Positions 24,392-39,000 of a stretch of DNA of 64,000 nucleotides are shown piece by piece. The notes beneath the pieces were generated by a model that did no database searches, had not been told where the DNA came from, and saw only the letters and a program-made list of their open reading frames with translations. Position numbers and translations under genes: made by a program. The DNA comes from Crotophaga sulcirostris (taxonomy: Eukaryota > Chordata > Aves > Cuculiformes > Crotophagidae), in the NCBI GenBank assembly GCA_013397455.1, contig VYZB01000277.1, positions 335,165-399,164 on the forward strand, given 5' to 3'. Position 1 is the stretch's first letter, and every line of letters begins with the position of its first letter.

Positions 24392-27300
24392 GCTCCTTCT
24401 GTAAACCCTCACTTTGAACTGTTATTTTATTACTTGCTCATTTTATATTCTGTTAAAATGGGAAAGGAGTCCTTCCTTGCTGCTCTTCGTTATTCTGAGC
24501 ATAGCTTGGAAATGAAAGGAGAGAATCAAGTGCTTCCACGTACTTTGGCATCACTCTCCTTCATGGAGTGTTCTCTGTTGCACTACCCAAGGGGGATGGG
24601 GGACAGAGGCACTTCACCCCACCTGGTAGAAGGAAAATGTGGGAGAGGAAGAGAGTCAAGAAACCTGATGTTTTAGACGAGGCTCTTAAGACTGACAGGC
24701 AGAGCCAAAAGCAGTCCAGTAAGTGGAGTCAGGGGGGAATAAACTTCCAGATTTCTGGGAGGGGAAGGGGTCTGTCATCTTCGATGTCAGTCTGCATTTT
24801 GAAAACATGTCCCTGAAACTTATAAACAAATTACTAGTGCATTTGAGTGTTGCTTTAGAGTAACTGGAACAATAAGTCTCTACAACAGTTTGCAACAATT
24901 TTAATTTTCTAATCGTGGAAAATTACATAATAATTAACAATTAAAGCATCATAACACTTAAAACCTTTCACAGTCTGTACCTCTCAGTCAGAAGAGTCAA
25001 TGTACAAAAAAAAATGGAGGATATTATACACAGAAGTAAAAGAAGGTACTTTAAACAAGTATTGTATTGACTGAAAACAAGATTTGCTGCGTTTAGTGCT
25101 GGATTATTGATTATTTAACCAATAAATATAACTTTGTGAACTTAAGATTTTTAGCACTTGGAGAGTAAATGCCTAAGGCTTATTCTAGCAAGCACTGAGT
25201 ATTTTTGGCTGTTACTACAGAATCTGGTATGTAAGCAAGTTTTATGTTGCAATTTACAGTGTAACAGAGACATTACAAGCATACAGTGCCACATAGTTGC
25301 CACATTTATTATATCTTTATGAATTACTTCAGTAAGTATAGTCACATAAGAAAAAGCAATTCATTGGGAGCTGGAGCAGCCTTTTATATATATTGGGCAA
25401 CACAGTAATGGAAAAGTCACCAAAACTGTGCTGGTTGTGAACTTGTCAAAGAAACTGATTTTTAACTAGTCTTTGTTAACGTTTGACTTTGTGATGTCTA
25501 AATACAGTTCTGATATTTCAAGATTTTGAGGACAAGTGTCTCCTAGGAACATACTCTTCCTTTTTATAAAGAAGTTTCTCTGTACCATGGAGTTTTATCT
25601 TTATTATTTAAAGTTAAATATTTTTTGAACCTTTGACTAATATTACACAAAGGTTATTTATCTTTCTGTGCACTCTAAAATATCTCTGGAATCATCCTGT
25701 TTTCTGTGGGTATTTCATGCTCATTTCTTCAGTCTCTCCGAGCTTTCTGCAAATTGATCAATAATTTTTATGCACTAGAGTAGGAGCCAAGTGCAGCAAT
25801 ATCAGAGAGCAAAAATTCTGCTTTTATAACAGCGCAAAGTGAGTGAGTGCTGATTGTGCTTATTTGAAGTCAACTTATTTTGGCAAATCTTAGTAGCAGG
25901 CTGCAGGATGAGGGGCCAGATTTTCCAATAAATGCAGGCTTAGACTATGCACTCTTCAAAAGATGGGACATCAGCTCTCTGAAGGAGTGTTTTGTTACTA
26001 TCTTGAACCAGAAGCTACTTCAGGGTTTGATTTAAAGCTGGCTGAAGAAGCACTGCATTGGTACTTGCATTAGGGGGTTATATATGCAAACACAGTGTAA
26101 TAAGAATCAGGGCATCAGACTCAGTGTATGTCAAAAGAAATCAAACACTTTTGTCAGAAAAATCTGATCTTCCTGCCTGAGGCCTCAGTAAGTGTCTCTC
26201 TGTGTCAGCAGTTTGTATGATATTGCTGTAATCACAGGGTTGATCACTTGCAGATTTTATTCTATTGTCAGTGTAATACTTGGATCTGTATTTTTGGAAT
26301 CTAGAAATCTGGATTTCTACGTTTCCTTTAGTAGGTGTTGGCTTTTTTTTTCATAATTGCTTAGCCTAGTGCTGCTGTCTAATTCCTCCAAAGATGTTCT
26401 TGCTCAGTTCCATTCTGGCATCAGGCTGCAAAGCTGTGGATAACCCGCTGCACAGTCACCAAAGCACCTGTGGGATGGATCCAGCAGCATCACTACATTT
26501 CTAAGGTAACCCTTGGAAGTATTCAAGCCCCGTGCAGCCTAGTGCGTACACACTTGTAAAAGCTTTTATACAGCAACCTATGGTGTGATTGCCTCTGATC
26601 ATTCTGAAAGAAACTTTGTTCAAGATTTTTCAAAGGCTGAACATTGATCGAATGTGTTATTTGTGATGCAGAACAAGTGTGTTTACCTCATGATGCCCAG
26701 AGGAAATTTAAACTTCAGTTAGAGTTTCTTTAATGTATTTGCTATATTATTTTCAGTTTTAAAAATACATATGAGCATAGATTGTTTATATGGGCAAACC
26801 GTGGTCTTATTTAAAAACTGTCAGTTTACACTGGGATGGTTTCTGCCCCTTCATAAATAAATTGACCATTAAAAGTTAGGGATAATCGGGATACAGTATT
26901 CCAGGACAATCCCAGTCATGCAGAAAATCAGGTGGCACAAATATTGTGTAACAGTATTGTTGTGGTTTCCCTTCAACTTTATCTAAATTGTTATTTCTTA
27001 TGTTATAATGCATGTACTAATCAAGCCCACTCATTTAGTTTCTTATCCTCCTTCTCTCATAAGTGTCTCTTGCTCAATGACTATAATTAAGGTATTCTGC
27101 CTGAAAGGAATTGAATAGAGTTGAATAATAGCCAGAAGAGCATTTATAATGTGTCCCCAGACTTTTGAACCATATAAATTGTGGAGATGCTTGCAACTGG
27201 CGCTTTGTTTCATACTAATGTTCATACTTAAGCTGTTTATTTTATTATGTATAGTTTTATGAATGGTCTGTAATCTACATCATACACTGACTATTAAATA

Positions 27301-30300
27301 AGAAAATATCTGCCTCTGGAAAAAAATTGGGAAAATAATTTTTGAATATAAAAATATTCTTCAGTTGTGATAGAAAAGAATATTAGCTAACAAATGATAA
27401 CTGGCTCTAGAAAGCATCTGGTTAGAAGTAAAGCATGTTTTCAAGCGTTGAAATACAGTTCTGAAAGGGATCATAGGGTATGGTTACTGATTGAGATTAG
27501 ATGTGATGACTCCAAATTAGTTGATGACTTGATGCAGCTTCCAAAGTATCTAGACATGCTACAGATTCTTCATTATGTTGCAGTGAAGCATGAGCAAATT
27601 AAATCAAGAAGCATGGACATGATGTGGGAGTAATTCTTGACTTTGTGGAAGTAAAGCATGGACAATCAAAGTGATCCCTCTCTTAGCTGTAACACTACAT
27701 CCAGTGTTTTATAACAGGGGTGGTGTTTTTTTACTTCATATCTATAGTTCAGAATTTGCAAAATATGTATCTGTATTTACATATCAGAGCTGTTTTGTGC
27801 AATTGCCCACAAGATAGTTATGTCAAATTCTGTTTTAGTTTTTTACCAAATGACACTTAGAAATAACTCGGCTTGTTTTGAGATTTTATGAAAATCCTTT
27901 TGAACGATTTTCAGACAACTCTAGAAGTGACATGGAACACATTACTAGAAACCACCAAGATAGAATAAGACCCTAAAGGAAGAAATCCATTATCATCATT
28001 CAATTGAAGAAAGCAGAGAGTCAGAGAAGTTTGGGATTCATTTTGTCTCTGCTGTTTGGTTTTTGTAGTCAAAGAACTTAATCTGAAAATAACAAAAGAG
28101 GAACTCTGTCAATCTGGTTTAGAAAGTATGTCCAAGAACCTGAAATGTTTATTGGGTGTTCCTTACTCATGCAGGCTGCGTATCAAGAGAGATTCATGTG
28201 CCAGGGATGGTGTAATGTGCATGTCCTTTGTTTTAAGGAGCTTCAGGCAGTGAAAACATAAGGGTTGGTTATTAATATAGAGGCACATTTCCTGCTCGTG
28301 GAGGCAATAACGAAGCGTGGCTCCTGCTGGCCGTTGTCTGAGGCAGGATATATGTAGATAGTGCTGGGCCAGCAAGGTACAAGGCAGGAAAGTAGGTTGA
28401 GATCGTTAGGGCTTTATTTTTTTCCTGTTCTGCCTTTAAGACTTCTTTAGAGATTTCTCTTGAAACTTTTCTTGCTTTATATTGAGCTGGTAATTTGTAC
28501 AGCATTGCTTCACTGCGAGCAGGAGGACAAAAAGCAAAGCAAAATTGGTTTACCTTAATCTTATTTTCAACTTTATACATTTTTCTTATCAAGTATTCAC
28601 ACTTTGCTTCAAGTGAAGAACAGTATGATAAATTCATTTTTGTTTTGTTTTCTTTATAACACAGCACTTGCCCTGCAGTGAGAATCAGCATCTCTGGATG
28701 ACTTGTTAGCTGCAAGTGCATTCATTTGAATTTTACCATCGATCTGTTCTACCCTATGACTTACTTTTGTGGTGCTTAATTTCTAACACACTGCTTATAT
28801 ACTCTAAAGTGTGGTGTCTGGTTTTTGGTTTTTTTTCTGTTCTCCACCTTAATCTTTTCCTAATGAATAAGTTCAGAGCAAAACACTGCCCGCATGGATC
28901 AATATTCTAAGTAGTAATTTTGCAAGCAGACAGAATGGTATGTTTCTGAAGGGTAAACTGATTAAATGTTAGCAGACACAGAATAGAATCCCTTTTACTG
29001 TGAATTAGAGGATATGGACCAATACACCTGTACTACTTGAATAAAATATGGATCACTGGGACTAGATGAAAGCCTGAAGGCTTTTAAACAATGTCTTGTT
29101 TTATTGTACAGCTAGACACAGTATTTTCAAATGTTAAATGTTAAAATTATTTGTGCTGTCTCATATTTTACTTCTCTGCAAATGTTCCGCCCCGGCTGTA
29201 GTGCGGGGCGTGCACAGAGGCAGTGCAGACACCAGCACTGGAAGAGGGCATCACCAGCTTACAGAGTGGGTGCACAACCCGTTGTGGTTGAGACCAAGCG
29301 GTGAGCTCAGCCCTCGGCTACACAGCCTCACCTACCTACCCTGTAATTTTATTTGTGGTGCTCTCCAGACCAGCCTTTCTTGTTGCTGTGCAGGTAAATA
29401 CCACCTGTGAACACCCAACAGCTTGGTGTGGGAAAGTACCTGTAATAGTTCACAGCAACGCTATAGAAGACCCGCACCCCTCTACAAGCTGTGCCCATTT
29501 CTCTGTGCTGAAGGTGGAATGAAGAGATGGGGAGATGGTCTTCACTATCAGGCAGCTGCTGGGATGGGAGCAGTCCCCAAGGCTGGCAGAGAATAGGCAG
29601 CTCCCTTCTTCCTCTGGGAAAATGCCCTGAGAACTGTACTGCCGAACAGTCACTGCACAGGCTGAGAAGGCTTTAGTGGTAACAGGGTCAGAGTGTGATG
29701 TTAGGGCTCTGCTATGGAGAAATGCTTGATGACTGAGATGCCTCAGTCACAGCATTTGCCTCATGTTGGTCTCCAGTGGCTGCTGGGTGATGGACGTGGG
29801 GGCCGTTTGCAGGCCCTGGCGAGGCGCGGCACACCTTTAGGAGGGATCTTCCCTGTGCTTGATGTTCACGTCAAGCTGAGAGAAGCAGGCAAGATCTCCT
29901 CAGATTTTCTTCCTGTGACAATAAGACTTTTCTTTGCCTCACCCACGTGTGACGTGTGTAGGAGTTGGAGCAAACAAAGATACCTATTTTGAGGGAGCTG
30001 CGTAGATGAACTACTAGCCCTAAAATCAAACCAGTTTTCTAGCCAGCTGGGAAAAAATGTGTTTCATGTTTGACTTAGCTGCATTTTAGAAAATATGTGA
30101 ATTTGCCTCTATGGCTTGCAGTCACACTTTTCTGTGAGCTGGCTCTTAATAGAGCTGTGGCCTCTGTGCTGTGCCCCATCCTCAGCCTGAGTGCTGGGGT
30201 TTAGGGGATTCCCTTGGGCAATCGCATACAGTCGCGGGGTAGAATACTTCACTGTTTTACTATTTCACTTATCCGAAGGAGCATGTTTGAAGAAAATAAC

Positions 30301-33300
30301 TTTTCTTTTTTTGTGGAACTAAAATTAGGAAATATAGCAGTGCTCAGACTATTTCTCAAAAAAAATGAAAAGGAGTGGGGGGGAACAGCCTGACCTCTCA
30401 TTAGTGTATATTCTGCAAGCAGGCTCTGTTCTTTTGCAGGGCACAGGTGGTGTTTTCCTTCTATCAGGCTTAGAGACAAAACTCGAATGTGGAGGGAGCC
30501 TGAGAGCTATTCTGAAACTGAGTCATAAATGCAAATGAATGATAAGAACACAGTTAATCTTACTGAGAAACAAATATAAATATTGTACAAAGAGAGATCT
30601 GTGGCATAGGACTGTACGCATCAGGCTATCAAGACATCATGTAGTTGTTTCATTTATTCTAACTTCTTTTCATCCTGTGAACAGCTGTCCCTTTATTTCT
30701 AAAAGCTATTTTAATGTGGCAAGGGTGTTTTTTGTTTAATCTGCTACAATACTCCTTTTGTCTCCTTGTCATACTTCCAGCTTTAAAATATTAATCCAAG
30801 CTAACAAAGAGAATTTTTGATGTATTCTAAAATCCTGAATGCAATGTATAATTTAGATAAAAACACTTTATTAGGTTATGTTCATATTCAGATCAAGATA
30901 TGTTTGGCTTGAATTAGGCTCTTACTTGGAGATGTTTTTTAAAGAAATAAATATTTATTGGGCATTAACAGTCTCCCTAAGCATAGCTATTTACTACAGT
31001 GAGTTAAGTGCCCTTTCTACGCCTACTCTATAGAGGTGCTGACTCTTTGCATTCCCATGCCAATAGTTTAAACTCTTAGTCTAGTCAGTAGAGGATCATA
31101 TTCTAAGGTGAAGATTTCACATTCAGTTTCAATCATGATAAAAATCCATATAGCCTTGGGTTATGTTCTCCTCTCCACCTGGGGTCCACGTGACCCAAAC
31201 ACTCTCCAGACTCAAATTTGGAAACTTCAGCCTCAGTGATGTTTGCATAAAAATGTCAGTTGGAAAGGGAAGCACTGATTAGAGAATGTGTTTTAGCTGA
31301 ACTGAGAGTCACTGAATCATTCTAAAGCTGTTAATAATTCTGGATAATTACTGGAAAAGTGTGGAATCATTTCTGATTTCCAAAATTTCAGGTACTTCAG
31401 GGTATCACAGTTCTGGGAAGCAACAATTATGTGACTATGTCGTTTCATAGGAAATTCTGCACATAAAAAGTAGTACATATAAAAGCTATGCAGCTTACAA
31501 AAAGCAGTTGAGAATTAATTGTTCAGACCATCTGATAAGACACACTTGTAGAAATTGTGTCTAGCTGGAAAGTGATTTACTAACCAAAAAATGGCAGTAA
31601 CTTCAAAAATTTAGAGTAATCGATGCCTGTTCACATATACAAGCAACTCTTTCTATTTTTGTAAACTAATCTCTCGGTATTTAGATAATATTTTTTGTTA
31701 CAGAACTTGACTTCACTGGTCTGACATTTTTATGGAGGAAAAGAGACAAAGAGGAAACCGTGCTGGGATGCATTTGTAGCATTTACCACTGTAATTGTTC
31801 TGCAAATGGCTAATGTAGGGTAGGTCACATGAGACTTGTTACAGGGGATGGTTTCCAGTGGTAGAGCTGCATTGTGTGATTAGTAGAGGAACTCTGCTGT
31901 TACAGGACTTGCAGGGTAATCCAAATCCTGGCCATGGGAAGGAGCCAGCCAGCAGCACAGGCTTTTGTTGCCAGCACCGCTAGGAACTGGCTCCTCAGTT
32001 AAAGCAGAGCAATGTGATGATAACTGGGGTCCCTGGCAAGCCTTTGTTCCTGTGAACAAGCTCCTCTTCCCTCAGTTCTCTCAGGTGTGTATCTTGTGCC
32101 TCCTGCTGTGTGTGTGGGCTATTAAGCCTGCTGCTCCTGGGCTAAGGTGGGACCAAAATACATTGTCAAAAAGGCTACGCTGGAAAGCCAAGGAAAGAAA
32201 GGTGACAAATTAAAACTCTGTGGTGGAGATCAGATTTCTCCCCTGAGAAAATGTTAGACTCAGTAGTTGATAACTTTGAGATTAGCACTTCACTGAAGTG
32301 TACTCAGTCTGGAAGTCAGGGACCACAACACCCTCAGAAGATATATTTAGGATATAAATGATTTTCTGCTTAAGTGCAAACACGCAGTTGCAAGAGTTTT
32401 AGCTCTGCTGTAGCCAAAGCAGTTCAGGGAAACAACATCCCAATTTTCAGTGTTTATAACAGAGCATGTGCCAGACTGCCTTGACCTTAAAGGTTCCTCT
32501 GACTTATTTGGTCTCTAAGCCAGAACAGTTTGTACCAGGCAAAGGTTTGATCTCTCCTGTTTTCTATTGCTGTAACAGTCTCCAGAAAAAAGCCCATTCA
32601 CTTGAGCTATCTGTGCTTTTCTTGCAAGAAGATATTGGGAGCTGCAGGGCCAGACAAACTCAGTGCTGCTCTGGTCTCTGTAAATCTGTTGTGATAGAAG
32701 CCAGTTTACTGGATTAGGTTTTGAGCTTCCTGGCCCTGATGGGTGTAGCTTAGAAGAACCCACTGCAATTCATGCTTAGTTAAAAATGCTGTTATGTCCG
32801 TACTCTGTATCCTAACTTCTGTGAGGCTGATGAAATTCGAATCTCGACTTTTACTCCTTGCGCACCTGAGATACCACTTGGCTCTTTGATTTTATCAAGG
32901 CCTTAGGTTAGCTGGCTGCTGGTGGTTTGGGGAACTAACTACCTTGCCTTGAGTTGGGCGAGAGCTAGCTGGATGGAATTGGCAGTTTGCAGAGACTCTG
33001 TTACTGATTTCTCTGTCTTTTTTGGACACTATTATAGGACGCTTGCCTTTGAGTTCAAATGATTTGAGTAGACTGGAGATAGCACGTGTGTTTGAGCCAC
33101 TTTCCCTACTTCAGGTTCCTGTGCAACTGTAGTGAACAGAAATGCAGGGTAATGTGAAAGAAGAAGGGAGAGAGCTCTTGGTAAAACATCATCTAAAGCA
33201 GGGCTTTCCAGCTCATTGGAGCTCTTATTTGCTGCATGCTCAAGAGAGTACTGGAACAACAGAAAGCTCTGCTTGAGTGTGTAGGAAAGAAAAAGACAGC

Positions 33301-35885
33301 TGTTGTGCTGTCTTCAACTAAATGAAACCTGATTGCTGGGTTGGTTGCCCTTCTCCAGTTATTAGAATGACCATCTGGGAAGTCAGTAACAATTAGTCGT
33401 TGTTTGGCCAGATAGTGCTGGGAATCAGCTGTCTACATGGACTTGCAAATAAGCTGGGCCTTAGCAAAAAATAAAAGAGGAATTTATTTGCAGGATAGAA
33501 TGTAGATCTCTGAACACCAGGGAATGATTTTTATCCTCCAAATACGGATGTGTGAAGAATTATAGCTTTTAAATATGAGCTCTGACCCTTCCTCCTATGG
33601 TTTCTTTTCCTACTTTCTTGTCAAAATAACCATCCTCATCCCATTACCTCTTGTAATGGTCAAAGATCCTGACTTCTTCTGGACCCAGGTATGCTGCTGC
33701 TACCTGGAAGAGAGGAGGCAGAACAGGGTTGTTGTTGTGTACACTTCATGTTTTATGCATTTCTCTAACACACTGGTGCACATCAGGGCTTGGAAATAGT
33801 AGCCAGAGAAGCTGGAAGAGCATCAATGAGGAAAAAAATGACACATCCATGGCTACCTGGATCTATTATTTTTAGCTATTCCCCTGCGTTGTAAGGAAAG
33901 TCAATTGCATTTGCAAGAATACACTCATTTCTGGACACGAGTAGTGTATTAGGATAAGATTCCCAAGGCCTCTTTTCCTTGCAAACATGAATATTCCAAC
34001 TCCATGCAGGAAGGAGTTTTGGTCCTTCATCTGCCTGTCTGTAGTACAACAACTATCTTCTAACAAACACACCAACCCTGGTTGTGATCTGCCGATCAGT
34101 GGTCTGGCTACGGAACAGCACTGCATTCTGCACAGGTTCAGAATGTCAAAGGCTTTTCTGCTCATCTCTGATAAAACTGTTTGTTTTTTTAATGAGATAA
34201 ATTAACAAGTTTGAAGGCCTTCTTTATAGGAAATAAATGTTTTGCAGCACTGTGACCTGTGTTGTTTGCTTTAGATTTTAAAGTATATTAAAAAAAGGGA
34301 AATGCATTACATACATGACCTATTATTATTAATCCTTCTAATATTATTGATTTTTGTTTCATTCCATTTAATCTCTGTTTGAACTTAAAATGGCTCTTTA
34401 CATTGATTCTGCTTGTTATATTGTTTCAAATACCCTTTTCATGTTCATTTTTCATGTAATTTGGTTGTTTGCCTTTCAATGGTATGTGTACACAAATATA
34501 GGCGTATGGGTTTTTTTTAGGTCTGTTACATTTCTTCCTCTCTTTTCTTTTACCGCTGTGTTGCATGTTGTTGTGTCTTACCCATTTAATCTTCATTTTA
34601 ATATCTCTTTCCTGTGCCCTGTAAAAAATAACCTTTTGACAATATAGTGGTTTGAGTTGTTTCCTCATTTTGAGCGGGTTCCTCCCACCTTTTTTTTCCT
34701 TTTTTTAATAATAGAAAAACATTTTTTATTGGAATAGTTGTTTTTCATTCTAGACTGTTGTTGGAAATCACACTATAGTCTAGTCACTAAGCAAAATATG
34801 CTGTATCTATGATACCTTAATTTAAATTCTCTCTATTATTCAGTTTTAAACTTAGAGGTCAGCATTAGAATTGGGGTTATGTGAATGAGAAGTTTCTTTG
34901 GATAAAAACTTAAAATGTATCACCTGTGGTTAAATATATTAGACTTCTCAATGTCCACGTGAGCGTAGGTTTGAGAACCTCAGTACAAGCCCATTGTTGA
35001 TGATCTAAAAGTAGGAAAAGGTGATCAGGTGTGCATGTGGTGCTTTCAGAGTGATTTGGCTTGTTTGAATAGAATCAAGTGTATGAAGGAAAAGTCGGAA
35101 ATACAATTCAGATAGGAAGAATATAAGGAAAGTGAAGTGACTGAAGTGTTCATGGCAAAAAAGTAGTTTTAATCTATAAGACAGGTTTCAAGGTTAGTCA
35201 AGTGTGCCAGTTCATTTATTCTGAAGCTCTCATTGCTTAGAATTTAATAATCGTTATGTGCTGTGATAGATTATTGTTAATAAGGAATGTATTGGATAAA
35301 ATGAATAGCTAATGGTGTCACTTTTTAAGTGCTGTTGAATGCATTCTTCAAAATGGAATTAAACAGCTTGAATCTTAAATAACTCTTCTGACAAGGCTGA
35401 ATCATACAAGGAAAAGAAAAGTAGAAATTGAAATGTTTGTTGTCTCTGCATAAAAATCAAGTATCTCACTATTATAGCCTTATTAATTAGAAACAGAAAT
35501 GTAAGGCAGAGCCTCGTTCCCATCTATATAAACAGTAGAGGCTTGAGTGAAGTGCACAGATGGATCTTTTCATACAAAGAGAATGCAAGCAGGCATCATT
35601 TCATTGTTGGTAACTTACCATATTTACTCTCCCTGTCTGCTCCAAATAAGTTGTGTACTGCAAAGTCAGCAAATTTAAGGTTAATAAAAAAATTCTTTGT
35701 TATTATTGCAGTTCCATTGTCCCAAACTGCTTCATTTTCCAGAAAAAGTAGTTACGAAGAAAAGTAACAGATAAAACATCAAAATACGAAATCCCTTCAA
35801 CAATAGTCTCAATGGCATCTCCACTCTTCTGGTGAATTCAGGAAGCTTTGTTTCAGCTCTAGTTAGATTCCCAAATAAGTCAACC
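24392..35885. other. Long gene-free stretch with one GC-richer pocket
   Basis: No supported gene in about 11.5 kb. The longest open frame of the whole window lies here (149 codons, minus, 28272-28721). It has no domain, signal or repeat, and its length is not remarkable among so many frames. A GC- and CpG-richer pocket runs from about 29187 to 30240, densest at 29187-29330 and 29800-29838. No mobile element was recognised. Confidence 0.6.
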
Positions 35886-36042
35886 CTTAATAACCTTTTT
35901 TTTTTTTTCCCCCCCTCCAATGTGAGTTAAAATACTCTTGCAGTGCACAGAAACTGGAGCAGCTCCTCAGCACTACATTGCCAAGAAGAAACCGGCCCAG
36001 GATGTCAACTCCTGCCTGGCACGAGCTCTGAGGCTTTTTTAG
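35886..36042 (+). other. Candidate 3' splice site and short terminal-exon-like frame
   Basis: A branch-point-like TTAATAAC (35887-35894), a T13C7 polypyrimidine tract (35896-35915) and a CAG ending at 35943 form a good acceptor layout. The frame starting at 35944 is open for 32 codons to TAG at 36040 and contains HYIAKKKPAQDVNSC. A second frame, open to 36188, also crosses the site. The DNA just after the site is GC-richer than its surroundings. I do not recognise the product, and no start codon or donor partner is identified. It could be a coding or lncRNA exon, or chance. Confidence 0.25.
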
Positions 36043-39000
36043 TGCAGGCACAGCAAACAGGGTTGGAGGATAGCAGGGAAAAAATGCTAGAAAATAGCCA
36101 GAAAGGGAAGGGCTCTCCCAGAGCAGCCACTCATTGGATTCCCTTCCTACATCCCATCCTTGAACTTGCAGGGAGAGACACTGGGTGATGATGGGCGTTC
36201 TTCTTGCATTGCAAGCTGGAAATAAATTAAAAATGCAGTTTTTCTGTGTCCTCTGTACCAGGAGTGTATCTTAGCTCCCCTTGCCTGTGTGCATGAAAGG
36301 CTTTGTCATTTTTGTGCACTCAGTTTTCTTTAAAATGAGGATTATTTTCTGTGCAAGTGAGCTCTAATGAACCCCAGCACACTGCGTGGTTCCTGTGTTT
36401 GGTTGTCCCTGCTCCTCCTCTGCTGCCTCCCTGATGGGGAAGGAAGTGGTGAGCAGAAGGTGGCTCTGTGGGACCCAGCTGTACAGGCAGGCAGGGAAAC
36501 ATCTGAGCAGCAAAGAACTTGATCCTTGAAGTTTGGGATCAGGATAGCATCTTAGCAGTTTGTAACTTGACACATCATGTTGCTGTCCCCATACAATACC
36601 TAATTTTTCTTGGAAAAATTAAATGACTCATTGAGGGAGTGGGGTTCTCGTGATTTTTGTCTCTCACAGTGCTTTTTTTTTTTTTTTAAAAGTAGTTACT
36701 GCTACCTAAAAGCCTTATTTAAAACCCTGGCAACCCTGTGCATTATAAAGTGAGATAATTCCTTCAAAACTAAACCCCAGCAGCAAAAGATAAAGTGAAA
36801 GGTGTTACATGATGTGCATACACGTGTGCTGTGTCACTGCAAGTGTCTGCAAAGGGCTCCTTTATCTTTTCTCTTGCTCAGCAATCCCATTAGGCTGCAG
36901 AATAACAGCAATCAAGTCACCTGTCTGGTGCAGGTTCCCTGTTTGTTGCTTTGCTTTCTTCTGAAATTTTTTTAGTGTACGAAATCCTCTGTGGTACTTG
37001 ACATGATCAGAAGTCAGTTTTAGGAGCGTGTCTTTTTGAGTAAATAATTTCAGTGAAGCTTTGAAGGAAGCTGTTACCGTTTTCCCTTTTTCTAGCTGCA
37101 CGTTGGCCACATCTGCTCCTCCTGGATGAGCCCAGGACTCGTGTAATGAAGCCGTGCGGTGGGAGGCAGAGCACTGCCTCGTGGTGGCACAGCAAAATAG
37201 GAGGCTGCTTTTCATGTTCAGATTCAGCTCTTGCTATTAATATGCTCACAGGCCAAGATATATAAATTGCACAGAGCAAACTGCTGGGAACAGATCTTTT
37301 TTTTTTAAACAATCTTTCTAATATTTAGTCATGCTGAAATGACGAAGTTCTAAAAAGCATTGAACTTATGGTCTTTTGACCAGGTTAAAAAAAATCTAGA
37401 AAAATTACCAACTTGCTCTCTTGATCACTAATTCAGCTGCCAGAACAGAAAATAGTAGGTGTTAAACAATTTGAAAACCTAGCCGAGGCTTCTGATGAGT
37501 AATTTAATAGTCTGTCGAGGTGGTTCTTAGTTGTCAAAGGAGTAGATTTTTCCTGGACAACTCAGATGTGCCAGTGAATCAAATTTCAATTATATCAGAG
37601 GGAGGAGCTCTCCAATGCAATATTCCCGTAAGAACAATACAAAAAGACGCCATTTTTTGGTACAATATAGCATGAAAAGCTATTTTTTTTAAGTCCTTAT
37701 TTCTTCTGGCTTTTATTTGCTAGACTGCTCTTGATATTTCTCTCTTTGTTCTTCTCTCTGCGTTGTGATGCCTTTGGGCAAAGAAAATAAGGTGTACAAC
37801 ATCTACAATCATGCTGTGAAATAGAAATTAAACTAATTTATCTGTGAACCTTTTCCCCTTAAATTTAATTCAGAGGATCCAGAGAAGCAGATTTTGTACA
37901 AACAGGCTACATGAACATTTTCCATGAGCAAAGATGCGATGCCATACTGCGGTTTAGCTTGACCTTCTTGGCTTGAGACCGCTATTCTCCCTAAATGTTT
38001 CTTTTTGCCATCCATCTTCAAAGAATGAAGGGGAAAGCTTGTCTTGTTTGAAGTCAGTGGCAAAAACCCCATTGACTTGAATAACATGAAGATTTCACCC
38101 TAGGAACATTTCAGCCCTTAGAGAGAGTTTGAAGCAGTTATAGACGCAGAGATGCAGCTTCCTGAAATACAGAACAAGAAGCCAGCCAGGCAGCAGACTG
38201 AGCTGGAAATATCCTTACAGCTTCTTCTTAAGTTTATCTAAAAATTATACCATGCCTGCTGTAAGGTTCAATTCTCTTGCATCTGTTAAATTGCTTTGCA
38301 TGAAAGTGTAGTTCTCAGGTGCCATGGCAACCATGTTTTCTAATCTGATTTTAAATTTTTACGGTGCGGTGCATAAAATATTGGTACATTTTCTAGTTTT
38401 TGATTTATAGGTGGGAGTAAAGTTAAAGATGGCAATTTAAAAGGCATATCATTCCATAGAATTAAATACTTTCTTATTCAGATGATATATGGAAAATGGT
38501 TTCTTACCTTATTTTCTTATGGAAAATAACTATTGGTTGGCTAATTGCAGATGTGTAGATTGTGGGCTGGCATTTGAGGTGCTAATAGCAAGTAGTATTT
38601 CTAGATGTTATGTAGGACTTCTTTCCTCTGAGTCCAGATAGATTATAGAAAACAAAATTCTGTCCTGTATTTCCACATACTGAAAATATCTGGCAAATTC
38701 TGTATCTTACTGCATATATTTAGTGTCTCAGAAGTGCGGAGGTAACTTTATTGTTTTAAGAATGATTCTGTGAGACCTGTTAAAATGCGTAAGAACTGCT
38801 TTTTTTTCCCCAAGAAAGCTATAGATAATGTTTAGATTTTAACCTTGTGTTGTATCATACTCTTAATATAATCTCCAAGTCATTATGTTTCCATAAATGT
38901 TCTGTGAAGACAATCCCATTGTGCTTAAATGATTGTACATGTGAAATGTGTCGTGGTCAGTATGAAGCCTCTATTATTGATTGAATTAAGTTGGCACAGA

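Noticed and set aside
27970..28060. Antisense MIR-like 'ttgaagaaagcagagagtcagagaag'
   Set aside because: The match is short and does not continue into the rest of the element.
28272..28721. Longest open frame (149 codons, minus strand)
   Set aside because: No recognisable domain, signal peptide or compositional change. With six frames over 64 kb, one frame of this length is plausible by chance.
32825..32910. B-box-like 'attcgaatctcgactt' suggesting another SINE or a tRNA
   Set aside because: The rest of a SINE does not follow, and no cloverleaf can be drawn around it.
34841..34985. Possible short inverted-repeat transposon ending in 'tttgagaacctcag'
   Set aside because: The two ends are only weakly complementary and no target-site duplication flanks them.
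36862..37215. 117-codon minus-strand frame overlapping a 101-codon frame
   Set aside because: Neither frame shows a known motif, and no splice or promoter context supports them.
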